Shown here piece after piece: positions 1 to 7,052 of a DNA stretch of 19,653 nt. Under the pieces are notes generated by a model, which was not told where the DNA came from, did no database searches, and saw only the letters and a list, made by a program, of their open reading frames with translations. Every line of letters begins with the position of its first letter. Positions within the stretch are counted from its first letter, which is position 1. The stretch comes from a bacterium UBP6_UBA1196 (GTDB lineage Bacteria; UBP6; UBA1177): positions 618-20,270 of the forward strand of contig DBYC01000083.1 of NCBI GenBank assembly GCA_002310035.1. Reading direction: 5' to 3'. The position numbers and the translations under genes were made by a program.

Positions 1-143
1 GCTACAGCCGGAAGAAGCTTGAACTCAGGGAAGTGACCGTCAAAGAAATCGGATTCTTCCTTGATATTAAGTTTTAAGATAACATGCTGTTTTTCTCTAA
101 GAATTTCCTCTTCAATAACTATTCCGTGAAGATCTTTTTCCAT
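1..143 (-). CDS. Hot-dog 3-hydroxyacyl-ACP dehydratase, ApeI/FabZ-like (partial, runs off the left edge)
   Basis: Only the first 47 codons are present. The N-terminus reads MEKDLHGIVIEEEI, and residues 33-47 read FFDGHFPEFKLLPAV. This is the active-site signature of FabA/FabZ-type hot-dog dehydratases (GHFP..P.LPG), and His37 is the expected catalytic histidine. The family removes water from 3-hydroxyacyl-ACP to give the trans-2-enoyl thioester, which in an aryl polyene pathway builds the conjugated chain. The usual PG after the second leucine is PA here. The ATG shares one base with the stop of the upstream ligase gene (TAATG at 145-141), so translation is probably coupled. Gene order matches apeI directly after apeH. 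The dehydratase fold is well supported; the pathway is inferred from context. Confidence 0.8.
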   Translation of the reverse strand, partial: MEKDLHGIVIEEEILREKQHVILKLNIKEESDFFDGHFPEFKLLPAV

Positions 144-2137
144 TATTTTACCTCAAACAAAGCCGCGATTTCCTCTTTATGTTTTTTCCCCTGAATGTCG
201 GTCGGAAGTTTGTCCAAGAAACGCCATTTTTTTGGAATTACCGTGTTTTCAAAATATTTCATCAGAAAATCGTGGAAATATCTGTTTATCTCAAGTTTCT
301 CTTTACCTGAAAACTCAGCTTTTCCTTTTTCGTTGAGCACCATAGCTGCCACGAGATACTGCCTGATGTCGTTTGAAAGGGCGATGACTTTTACATCTTC
401 GACGAGTCCGCTTTCCAAAAGGCGGTTTTCGACTTCGGTAAGCGAAATGCGCTTTTCCTCGATTTTGACGATCGAATCGCTGCGCCCTTTAAGTAAAAAT
501 TTTCCGTTTTCAAGCATTTCAGCCATGTCAGCCGTCGCAAAACCGGCAGGATCTTTGATGTAGGGCGAGATAATTCGCAGGCAGCCGTCGTCTCCGAGCC
601 AGATTTTTGCGTTGTCAAATGGAGTCCAGACGAGCCCGTCTTTATCCTGCATCCTGTATGCGATGCCCGAAGTTTCGGTGCTTCCGTAGACTTCAAGCGG
701 GTATATCCCGAAAAGTTTGTCTGTTTTCACTGCAAGTTCTGGGCTCACCGCGCCGCCGCTTGTGAAAAGCCAGGGATCACGCATATCGAGTTTTTCAACG
801 ATCTCGACTGTCCGTTTTAAAAAAGCAGGAGTTGCCACGATTAAGTATTTTTCGTCGTCAAGTGTCTCAAATTCTTCAGGAAATTCAATTCTTTTGCGTC
901 TGAACGGCGTGCCGGTTGCAAACGGAAGCGAAAAACCGAAAAGAAATCCGAAAATGTGGTGCTGGCTTACGGTCGAAACGAACTTTCTTTCCGAAATTTT
1001 ATCGAGCCACTTCGAGATTATGAAGGCGTTGTCCTCTTCGAATTCCTTCATTCTCTGCGGGACCGCTTTCGGTTTTCCGGTCGAACCCGAAGTGAAGAGG
1101 AAAATGCGCGTAGTTTCGCCGTTTATTTCGGGAGTTTTTTCAATTTCTTCTTTTATAGCCTCTTCTGATTTTTCAATTATTTCAGGAATGTAAAGTGAAT
1201 TTTCGACATCTGCGTCAGTTAAGAGTTCCATTCCGGGAAGAAGCGCTTCGGCAAGGAAATTTTCCGAAATATTCTGCGTCAGATGGACCGCTTTCTGACA
1301 CTGGAGAAGTGCTGTGAAAGTTACGCCGAAATACCAGAAGTCTCCGCAGTGGAGAATGTATGAATCTGTGTCGCGGCTTTCAATGAAATTCCTCATTTTT
1401 GCTGTGTCGCTAAGAAAATCGCCCCACGTTTTGAACGATTTGTCAGACCATTTTCCGTCGTAGCAGACGACCGCGTCTTTTGGTCTGGATGAGGCTTTGA
1501 ATTTTGTCAAAGGAAAAACTTTTACCATTTTTTTATCCACGAATTTTCTAACTATAAATTCGGCAGCAAACAAAACGCCCATTAAGATATACGATATTCC
1601 GCCGTTGTAAAGAGACCAGATTTTATCGGCGTTTTCAGGTGTTGTTCCGAAAATTCTGCCGGCGAAAACGGTAAGGGCTGCGGCAGAACCGTTTAAAATG
1701 AAGAATATGCACCAGACAAGCGTCACTTTTCTGCAATAATTTTCGACTCTTTTTTCGTGAAACGAACCTTTTATCGACTTGTCGGCGAGAGTTGCGAAAC
1801 GGAAAATAATGTTCGGGCCAAAAATTAGAGTTGAACCGAAAAATATCAGTAAAATCAGGTTGATAGCAACCGGATAAAGTTTCAGAAATATCGCTTCGTT
1901 TGTCAGAAAACAGAGCAATCCTGCAAGAAAAAAGAGAACCGCCGTCGCGAGCGGTTTCCATTCAATGCTTTTCTCCTTCTTTTTGGCCGAAACACTCACG
2001 AAAAGCGCCGCCGCAAGGGCTATTATGCAAAGCGAAAGGAGTTTCAGAGGGAGTTTGAAAACAACTAAAAGCGCAAAAACTAAAATCGGGTAAAGTGCTG
2101 AAAGAACATAGAAAAATATTCTGAACACTTTTTTCAT
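143..2137 (-). CDS. Fusion of a COG4648-like membrane domain with an AMP-dependent acyl/aryl ligase (ApeG-ApeH-like)
   Basis: This protein has 664 residues in two parts. Residues 1-205 carry about six hydrophobic segments (roughly 7-29, 32-52, 63-80, 85-107, 137-160, 178-197) and resemble the small membrane protein (COG4648) found beside the ligase in aryl polyene clusters. Residues 220-664 form an adenylation enzyme: the ATP loop LFTSGSTGKPKAV is at 347-359, followed by a VYGSTETSG motif and a GRSDSIVK hinge motif near the C-terminus. The ligase should activate a carboxylic acid (4-hydroxybenzoate in characterised ApeH enzymes) and load it on an ACP. The fusion would anchor loading at the inner membrane. 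No convincing Shine-Dalgarno precedes the ATG, which lies 18 nt after the ACP stop, so expression may depend on upstream translation. Substrate is inferred. Confidence 0.85.
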   Translation of the reverse strand: MKKVFRIFFYVLSALYPILVFALLVVFKLPLKLLSLCIIALAAALFVSVSAKKKEKSIEWKPLATAVLFFLAGLLCFLTNEAIFLKLYPVAINLILLIFFGSTLIFGPNIIFRFATLADKSIKGSFHEKRVENYCRKVTLVWCIFFILNGSAAALTVFAGRIFGTTPENADKIWSLYNGGISYILMGVLFAAEFIVRKFVDKKMVKVFPLTKFKASSRPKDAVVCYDGKWSDKSFKTWGDFLSDTAKMRNFIESRDTDSYILHCGDFWYFGVTFTALLQCQKAVHLTQNISENFLAEALLPGMELLTDADVENSLYIPEIIEKSEEAIKEEIEKTPEINGETTRIFLFTSGSTGKPKAVPQRMKEFEEDNAFIISKWLDKISERKFVSTVSQHHIFGFLFGFSLPFATGTPFRRKRIEFPEEFETLDDEKYLIVATPAFLKRTVEIVEKLDMRDPWLFTSGGAVSPELAVKTDKLFGIYPLEVYGSTETSGIAYRMQDKDGLVWTPFDNAKIWLGDDGCLRIISPYIKDPAGFATADMAEMLENGKFLLKGRSDSIVKIEEKRISLTEVENRLLESGLVEDVKVIALSNDIRQYLVAAMVLNEKGKAEFSGKEKLEINRYFHDFLMKYFENTVIPKKWRFLDKLPTDIQGKKHKEEIAALFEVK

Positions 2138-2155
2138 CTGGAAAGTTTGAAAGAA

Positions 2156-2437
2156 CTATTTGCCGTCTTCTTTCGGCAGTTCTTCGTCTGCAAGGTAGGG
2201 ATGAAGCGCATCAACGACATCCTGAACTGTGCGGACAGATCTCAGAATCATCGGATCAATGTTGCCTTTTCCTGCCGGAATGTACTCTTTCATTTTCACG
2301 AAGAGGTCGATCGCGTCGATCGAGTCGAGGTTAAGATTTTCCCTCAGATCGGCTTCGGGAGTGATGATGTCCGCATTAATTTCAAATTCTGCGGAGAGAA
2401 TTTTTTTGAGTTCGTTGAAGATTTCTTCTTTCTGCAT
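2156..2437 (-). CDS. Acyl carrier protein (ApeF-like, second of two)
   Basis: This is a 93-residue acidic carrier protein. The phosphopantetheine attachment motif LNLDSIDAIDLF places the modified serine at residue 39. The helix pattern and length fit the PP-binding (ACP) family. It would carry the growing polyene as a thioester on the phosphopantetheine arm. The start is supported by a GGAG box about 6 nt upstream of the ATG. It lies 10 nt after the preceding ACP gene and 18 nt before the ligase fusion on the same strand, so the four genes look like one transcript. Paired dissimilar ACPs ahead of a COG4648/ligase unit are characteristic of aryl polyene loci. Which ACP takes starter or extender units cannot be read from sequence. 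Confidence 0.88.
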   Translation of the reverse strand: MQKEEIFNELKKILSAEFEINADIITPEADLRENLNLDSIDAIDLFVKMKEYIPAGKGNIDPMILRSVRTVQDVVDALHPYLADEELPKEDGK

Positions 2438-2447
2438 ATTTTGCTCC

Positions 2448-2714
2448 TTATTTGGTTTCGTTTCTTGTCGAGTTTATGTATTCAGCCAAAGCGTTGACGG
2501 ATGCGAAATGTTTTCGGTTTTCGGCATTATCAGACGAAAATTTGATCCCGAATTTCTTTTTAAGTGCAACTCCGAGTTCAAGCGCGTCGATCGAATCAAG
2601 GCCCAGTCCTTCACCGAAGATCGGCTCGCTGTCAATAATGTCTTCAGGTTTGATGTCTTCGAGTTCCAGAGATTCGATAATAACTTTTTTGATCTCGTTT
2701 TTTAATTCTTCCAT
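2448..2714 (-). CDS. Acyl carrier protein (ApeE-like, first of two)
   Basis: This is an 88-residue ACP with the attachment motif GLGLDSIDALELG; Ser41 is the predicted phosphopantetheine site. The preceding stretch PIFGEGLGLDSID is typical of the ACP subgroup used by aryl polyene and related type II systems. It is the first gene of the leftward unit. A GAGG box lies 5-6 nt upstream of the ATG, and a candidate promoter sits in the divergent intergenic region. It is clearly different in sequence from its ACP neighbour, so this is not a recent tandem duplication. The carrier protein call is secure; its pathway comes from context. Confidence 0.88.
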   Translation of the reverse strand: MEELKNEIKKVIIESLELEDIKPEDIIDSEPIFGEGLGLDSIDALELGVALKKKFGIKFSSDNAENRKHFASVNALAEYINSTRNETK

Positions 2715-2770
2715 TGCTTCCTCGCTTTTTTAATCAACAACGCGGAGTGTTCCGCCAAAAAATGCCGAAT

Positions 2771-2799
2771 ATTTTAAGCAAAGAAGCAAATTTTGCAAA
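2771..2799 (-). promoter_or_regulatory. Candidate sigma-70 promoter for the ACP/ligase/dehydratase unit
   Basis: On the minus strand, TTTGCA (2799-2794) or TTGCAA (2798-2793) is followed after 17 or 16 nt by TAAAAT (2776-2771), about 55 nt upstream of the first ACP start. The -35 element overlaps a tandem GCAAATTT direct repeat. Elements were found by eye only. Confidence 0.35.
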
Positions 2800-2802
2800 T
2801 TT
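2786..2802. repeat. Short tandem repeat GCAAATTT-T-GCAAATTT in the divergent pigment promoter
   Basis: Two identical 8-bp units (2786-2793 and 2795-2802) are separated by one base and contain the 8-bp palindrome TTTGCAAA at 2792-2799. The position over the leftward -35 element makes it a candidate regulator site, but the sequence is AT-rich and could be chance. Confidence 0.3.
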
Positions 2803-2814
2803 ATCCGCTTTTAC

Positions 2815-2843
2815 TTGAAAAAAATGGCACTCTAAAGTATTTA
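2815..2843 (+). promoter_or_regulatory. Candidate promoter for the methyltransferase/CLF/acyltransferase unit
   Basis: TTGAAA (2815-2820) is followed after 17 nt by TATTTA (2838-2843). The -35 matches consensus at five of six positions; the -10 is weak. The ATG at 2867 follows a strong AAGGAGG box at 2854-2860. Confidence 0.35.
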
Positions 2844-2866
2844 AGCGCGTTTTAAGGAGGTTATCG

Positions 2867-3979
2867 ATGGACAAGGCTTTTTTCAATTACGAAAACTTTA
2901 AAACCGACAAGATCCGCGGTGTTGATGCCAAATTCGAGGCGCAGAAGATCGCGTTTTCCCCGCTTTCGTTCCAGGCAGTCAACGCGCTGCTCGAGCTCGG
3001 TGTCATGAAGATCATCGAGGATGCGGGCGATGACGGCATAACTCTTGAAAAAATTGCGGAAAAATCGGGAATTTCAAAATACGGCCTTTCGGTCATCTGC
3101 GAAATGGCTCTCGGCATGGATGTCCTCAAACTTTCGGCCGACTCAAACCCTGAAAACGAGAAATTCGTTCTCGGAAAAATCGGCTGGATGCTCCTTGAAG
3201 ACGATCTTACACGCGTCAATTTCCGCTTCACGAACGACATCTGCTTTCAGGGTTCTTTTGATTTGGAAAAATCGATAAAAAACGGCAAGCCGGAAGGGCT
3301 CAAAGTTTTCGGCGACCAGTGGGTCACGGTTTACGAGGCTCTTTCAACTCTTCCCGAAAAGGCGAAAAAAAGCTGGTTCGAGTTCGACCACTACTATTCC
3401 GATATCGCTTTCCCGGAAGCGCTCCCGATAGTCTTTGCCGATAACCCGAAAACGATAGTCGATATCGGCGGAAACACGGCGAAATGGTCGCTTGCCTGCT
3501 GCAACTACAACAAAACGGTGAAAATGACGATTGTCGATCTGCCGGGGCAAACGAAAGTCGCTGCCGAAAACGCTAAAAAGGCGGGTTTTGCCGAGAGGAT
3601 TTCTTTCTGTGAAGGGAACATCCTGCGTGAATCGACAAAACTTCCCGAAAATCCCGACGCTTTCTGGATGAGCCAGTTCCTTGACTGTTTTTCGCTCCAC
3701 CAGATCACGAAAATCATGAAAAAAATACACGAAGCGGCTGGCGTTAAGACGAAAGTTTATGTTCTTGAACCGCTCTGGGACTGCCAGAGATTCAACGCGG
3801 CGGCATATTCGCTTCAGGCGACTTCTCTTTATTTCACCTGCATCGCGAACGGAAACAGCAAAATGTACCGCTTCAAAGAGCTTTGCGACGCGATCTGCGA
3901 AGGGGGCTTCAAACTTGAATGCGCGCACCACAATCTTGGTTCGAACTCTTATTCACTGCTTGTTTTTAAGAAAGCATGA
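2867..3979 (+). CDS. SAM-dependent O-methyltransferase, ApeB-like
   Basis: This protein has 370 residues. It has the layout of class I methyltransferases of the O-methyltransferase (PF00891-like) type. An N-terminal winged-helix dimerisation region at about 30-115 includes an HTH-like stretch (LEKIAEKSGISKYGL). A Rossmann domain follows, with SAM-binding motif I IVDIGGNTAKW at 197-207 and an acidic strand MTIVDLPGQ. In aryl polyene pathways such an enzyme methylates the ring of the aromatic head group, but the substrate here is inferred. A strong AAGGAGG box ends 6 nt before the ATG. The stop overlaps the next start by 4 nt (ATGA at 3976-3979), so it is co-translated with the ketoacyl-synthase-like gene. 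It is divergent from the ACP unit, with a 152-bp shared intergenic region. Confidence 0.82.
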   Translation: MDKAFFNYENFKTDKIRGVDAKFEAQKIAFSPLSFQAVNALLELGVMKIIEDAGDDGITLEKIAEKSGISKYGLSVICEMALGMDVLKLSADSNPENEKFVLGKIGWMLLEDDLTRVNFRFTNDICFQGSFDLEKSIKNGKPEGLKVFGDQWVTVYEALSTLPEKAKKSWFEFDHYYSDIAFPEALPIVFADNPKTIVDIGGNTAKWSLACCNYNKTVKMTIVDLPGQTKVAAENAKKAGFAERISFCEGNILRESTKLPENPDAFWMSQFLDCFSLHQITKIMKKIHEAAGVKTKVYVLEPLWDCQRFNAAAYSLQATSLYFTCIANGNSKMYRFKELCDAICEGGFKLECAHHNLGSNSYSLLVFKKA

Positions 3980-4641
3980 GCGGAATTTTTGTTTCAAAAC
4001 CGGTGATGTGGGCTCCGGGACTTGAAGATGACTCCGAAAAATGGGAAAAATGGCTGAAAGGCGAAGAGACGATCGAAAAATCAACTTCCGCGCCGAAACT
4101 TGAATACACCGACCCGCTTTTCAGGCGCAGACTGAGCCAGATTTCAAAGATGACAGTCCACATTGTCCACGGACTTCTTGAAAAAGAGGGTTTTGACAAA
4201 GATACAAAGATTGTTTTCGTCTCGCTCCGAGGGGAAATCGCCCGCGAATTTTCGATAAACAAAGGAATAATCAACGAAAACACGATCCTGCCGGCGGGAT
4301 TTTCGCTTTCGGTCTTCAATACTCCTGTAGCCCTTGCAACGATCGCTTTCGGTCTTACCGGCGGATATTCGGCGGTCTATCCCTCAAAGGGCGATTTTTC
4401 GTCGGCTTTGAAAAACGCTTTCGCCCCGGTTTTATGCGGTGACGAAGAAAAAATCGTTCTTGTCTATGCAGACGAGCTTATTCCCGAGTGTTACGGCGTT
4501 GATTCAATTCCGCTTGCATTCGCGGCGGTTGTCCGCGCGGAAAAAACGGAAAATTCAGTAAAAATCGATGATTTCGAGAGCATAAAATCACCGGAAGCCT
4601 TTTTGAAACGCCTTCTTGAAGCGGGGAGGAGCGATGTTTAA
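3976..4641 (+). CDS. Short beta-ketoacyl-synthase-like protein (chain-length-factor type, ApeC-like)
   Basis: This protein has 221 residues, about half a normal ketosynthase. It matches the architecture of the Ketoacyl-synt_2 family: an early MWAPGL motif (11-16), RRRLSQISKM (50-59), a segment with RGE at 85-87, and FSLSVFNTPVALATIAFG from residue 109. The family motif after FSLSV is usually HN; here it is FN. No catalytic cysteine occurs in a ketosynthase nucleophile context, so it is probably not itself a condensing enzyme. ApeC is reported to pair with ketosynthase ApeO as a chain-length-factor-like partner, and that role is the best inference. No ketosynthase partner is in this window. 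The gene overlaps the methyltransferase by 4 nt and the acyltransferase by 8 nt. Confidence 0.75.
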   Translation: MSGIFVSKPVMWAPGLEDDSEKWEKWLKGEETIEKSTSAPKLEYTDPLFRRRLSQISKMTVHIVHGLLEKEGFDKDTKIVFVSLRGEIAREFSINKGIINENTILPAGFSLSVFNTPVALATIAFGLTGGYSAVYPSKGDFSSALKNAFAPVLCGDEEKIVLVYADELIPECYGVDSIPLAFAAVVRAEKTENSVKIDDFESIKSPEAFLKRLLEAGRSDV

Positions 4642-5473
4642 GATCCCCGAAAATCTGCCTAAAATCAGGAATATATTTTTCTACTGCTACCATTCGTTAG
4701 GCAAGATCGCGGCGATACTTTACATCGTTTTCGGCTCGATGGTCATAGGTTTTATCATTTTCCCTTTCATCCGGCTTTTTTCGAAAGATAAAAACGATTT
4801 CCGGGCAAAGGCTAGAAATTATGTTTCCAATGTTTTCAAGCGCTTCATGTTCATGCTCCGGATAACCGGCATCGCCAGAATGAGAGTGCCTGAGATGGAG
4901 AAGCTGCGCAACCTGAAAGGGAAAGTTATCGTTGCGAACCATCCGTCGCTCCTTGATTTTGTCTGTATGACGGCTCTTGTTCCTAACGCGAACTGCATCG
5001 TCCGGGCGAATCTCACGAAAACGCCTTATGTCGGCATAATCAGCCAGATCTACATCACCAACGACGAGAATTACGACGATTTGTTCGAGGCGTGCAAAGA
5101 AGACCTGGACAACGGCAACAACGTCCTGATTTTTCCTGAGGGGACACGCACTCCGCGCTTCAAAAGAAATATCTATCAGAAAGGTGCTGCGCGTATCGCA
5201 CTCCACGCGAAATGCGATGTTCTTCCTGTTTTCATCGGCGGATGCGACAAATACGGCCTAGGCAAGCACGATCCGCTCTTTTCCTACAATCCCGTCGAAG
5301 AGTATTTTTACGATTTTCAGCTTCTTCCCGAAATAAAAAGTTCCGACTACGAAGGAATGCCATCCCCCGCCGCGGCAAAGCGCATCACCGACAAAATCGA
5401 GGAAGAGATCCTCGCCGCAGATGCCGGATACAGAAAGACAAACACAGAGTGCAGAACTTTCAATAATGTTTAG
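4634..5473 (+). CDS. Lysophospholipid/1-acylglycerol-phosphate-type acyltransferase, ApeD-like
   Basis: This protein has 279 residues from the chosen ATG, with an N-terminal hydrophobic region at about 24-48. The LPLAT catalytic motif NHPSLLD is at 102-108 (His103 and Asp108, HX4D) and the acceptor motif FPEGTR at 167-172. Members transfer acyl chains at the inner membrane; in aryl polyene loci such enzymes are thought to attach or lipidate the pigment, so the product may not be phosphatidic acid. I chose the ATG at 4634 rather than the in-frame TTG at 4616 because GGGGAGGA (4623-4630) is a good Shine-Dalgarno for the ATG. That leaves an 8-nt overlap with the upstream gene. It is the last gene of the rightward unit and converges with the protease gene 27 nt away. 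Confidence 0.85.
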   Translation: MFKIPENLPKIRNIFFYCYHSLGKIAAILYIVFGSMVIGFIIFPFIRLFSKDKNDFRAKARNYVSNVFKRFMFMLRITGIARMRVPEMEKLRNLKGKVIVANHPSLLDFVCMTALVPNANCIVRANLTKTPYVGIISQIYITNDENYDDLFEACKEDLDNGNNVLIFPEGTRTPRFKRNIYQKGAARIALHAKCDVLPVFIGGCDKYGLGKHDPLFSYNPVEEYFYDFQLLPEIKSSDYEGMPSPAAAKRITDKIEEEILAADAGYRKTNTECRTFNNV

Positions 5474-5500
5474 CTGCCGGTTTTGATGGTTTTTTACGGT

Positions 5501-6832
5501 TTAATGAATCGGTATTACAACGATGAGATTTCTTCCGTTACGGTTTATGGTCAAGAGTAATTTGTTGGATTTACTGATTATTTTGTTGGCTTCGGCGACA
5601 TTCTTAACTCGTTGTCTGTTGATCGCGACAATGACATCTCCGTTCATTATGCCTGCCTGATAGGCGAGAGAACCCTGTTCGACATTGGAAACAGTAACTT
5701 TGCCTTTGTTGTCAAGGAGCGTCATTCCGAGTTCCTCGAGTATTTTAGCATCCATTTCCTCAGGCGTCTGCGCAAGCTGATAATCTTTGTTCAAAACGAC
5801 TTCCAGTTTCATTTTTTTGCCGTTTCTGATTATTTCCAGCGGTATTTTTTTGCCGTAAGGGCTGAATGCGACGGCTGTTCTGAACTGCGAGGTGTTTTCG
5901 ATTTCCTTGTTGTCGAATTTCGTTATAAGGTCGTACTGCTGCAGACCGGCTTTTTCCGCAGGACTGTTCGGTTCTACTCCGGCAACCAGAATGCCGGTTG
6001 TGGTTTTGTCTATTTCAAAATAACTGCGGATATCGTCGTTGAGTTCCTGAATTACGATCCCCATCATCGCACGCTGTATCTTTTTGCCGCTTCTGAGCTG
6101 CTGAGTGATGTCTTTTACCATGTTTGCCGGAACTGCCAGACCTATTCCCATATAACCGCCTGACTGTGAAAGAATCGCTGTGTTCATGCCGATGACTTCG
6201 CCTTCTATGTTGAGGAGAGGTCCGCCCGAGTTGCCGGGGTTGATCGCGGCGTCTGTCTGGATGAAATCCTCGTAGTCGGTCACTCTCATGCCGGAACGCC
6301 CTTTTGCCGAGATGATCCCGAAAGTGACACTGTTGGAAAGCCCGAACGGATTGCCGATGGCGATTGCGAAGCTTCCGACCTTGATTTTGTCGGAATCGGC
6401 GAATTTGATTTCCTGAATATCACCTTTTTTGAAATCGTTTATTTTGACAAGTCCGACATCGGTATGCGGATCCGTGCCGATAAGTTTGGCACTGAAAGTT
6501 TTACCGTCGATTATAACCTCTATTTTTTCCGATTTTTCGACGACATGGTTGTTTGTGACGATGAAGCCTTCCTTTTCATCAATTACAAAACCGGTCCCTT
6601 GAGCCTGGCTTTTTCTGCTTCTGGGCTGCTGCGGATTTCCGAAGAAAAAATCGAAGAAAGGATCAGCCATACGCTTTTCGGTTCGCTCGACTTTGATCGA
6701 TGCGACACTTTTTTTCGCTTTTTCCGAGATTTTGATGACTTCCTGCTCCAGGTCATGCATGTCGGATGCGTTCAATACCGCAAAAGACAAGAATAAAAGC
6801 GGTAATAAAATGATTTTTGTTAATTTTTGCAT
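5501..6832 (-). CDS. degP: Periplasmic serine protease of the HtrA/DegP family
   Basis: This protein has 443 residues from the ATG at 6832. The N-terminus (MQKLTKIILLPLLFLSFAV) is a Sec signal peptide. The trypsin-like domain carries all three catalytic residues: His96 in TNNHVV, Asp125 in DPHTDVGL and Ser202 in GNSGGPL. Two PDZ domains follow, at about 255-340 and 360-443, giving the DegP/DegQ layout. It should degrade or hold misfolded envelope proteins. An upstream in-frame ATG at 6865 would add 11 residues, but GGAGGGAG (6842-6835) lies just before the 6832 ATG and the signal peptide then starts correctly. It is transcribed alone, convergent with the acyltransferase and divergent from the lipoprotein/lon unit. 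Whether it is DegP, DegQ or DegS cannot be settled here; the two PDZ domains argue against DegS. Confidence 0.93.
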   Translation of the reverse strand: MQKLTKIILLPLLFLSFAVLNASDMHDLEQEVIKISEKAKKSVASIKVERTEKRMADPFFDFFFGNPQQPRSRKSQAQGTGFVIDEKEGFIVTNNHVVEKSEKIEVIIDGKTFSAKLIGTDPHTDVGLVKINDFKKGDIQEIKFADSDKIKVGSFAIAIGNPFGLSNSVTFGIISAKGRSGMRVTDYEDFIQTDAAINPGNSGGPLLNIEGEVIGMNTAILSQSGGYMGIGLAVPANMVKDITQQLRSGKKIQRAMMGIVIQELNDDIRSYFEIDKTTTGILVAGVEPNSPAEKAGLQQYDLITKFDNKEIENTSQFRTAVAFSPYGKKIPLEIIRNGKKMKLEVVLNKDYQLAQTPEEMDAKILEELGMTLLDNKGKVTVSNVEQGSLAYQAGIMNGDVIVAINRQRVKNVAEANKIISKSNKLLLTINRNGRNLIVVIPIH

Positions 6833-6915
6833 TTCTCCCTCCACAAAAAAACAGAGAACAAACAAGTTACAACTTTTATTTATTTCAGTTTTTGCAAAAG
6901 AAAAGAGGGGGAGAT

Positions 6916-6943
6916 TTGATTTCTTCCAAAAATCGAATATAAT
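6916..6943 (+). promoter_or_regulatory. Sigma-70-type promoter for the leader ORF, lipoprotein and lon
   Basis: TTGATT (6916-6921) is followed after 16 nt by a perfect TATAAT (6938-6943). It directs transcription into the small ORF at 6973 and the lipoprotein at 7053. This is the clearest -10 match on the plus strand in the window. Confidence 0.6.
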
Positions 6944-6972
6944 TCAATGTTTTTTATTTTTGTGGAGGCATT

Positions 6973-7023
6973 ATGAAAAAATTCATTTTTTTGTTTTCAA
7001 TTTTTCTGTCCAGAAATGCTTGA
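6973..7023 (+). CDS. 16-residue leader-like ORF resembling a truncated lipoprotein signal peptide
   Basis: The peptide MKKFIFLFSIFLSRNA ends at TGA and is preceded by a good GTGGAGG box (6962-6967) with normal spacing. It begins just like a lipoprotein signal sequence (MKK plus a hydrophobic core) but stops before any lipobox. It lies in the 5' region of the lipoprotein gene, 29 nt upstream of that ATG. It may be the remnant of a duplicated lipoprotein start, or a translated leader that affects the downstream genes. No family can be assigned and translation is not proven. Confidence 0.35.
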   Translation: MKKFIFLFSIFLSRNA

Positions 7024-7052
7024 CCATTATAGTTAAACAAAAGGAGGAACTT

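Noticed and set aside
717..1193. A 158-codon plus-strand frame opposite the ligase domain
   Set aside because: It is Ser/Phe-rich shadow coding opposite conserved adenylation motifs and has no ribosome site.
3344..3931. A 195-codon minus-strand frame opposite the methyltransferase gene
   Set aside because: The plus-strand methyltransferase has a strong ribosome site, SAM motif and operon overlaps; the antisense frame is Arg/Phe-rich with no motif.
4616..4633. TTG start adding six residues to the acyltransferase
   Set aside because: The purine-rich GGGGAGGA lies between this TTG and the ATG at 4634, correctly spaced only for the ATG.
5466..5500. Possible bidirectional terminator between the acyltransferase and protease genes
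   Set aside because: The region has T runs but only a 3-bp CCG/CGG pairing across a long loop; no credible stem.
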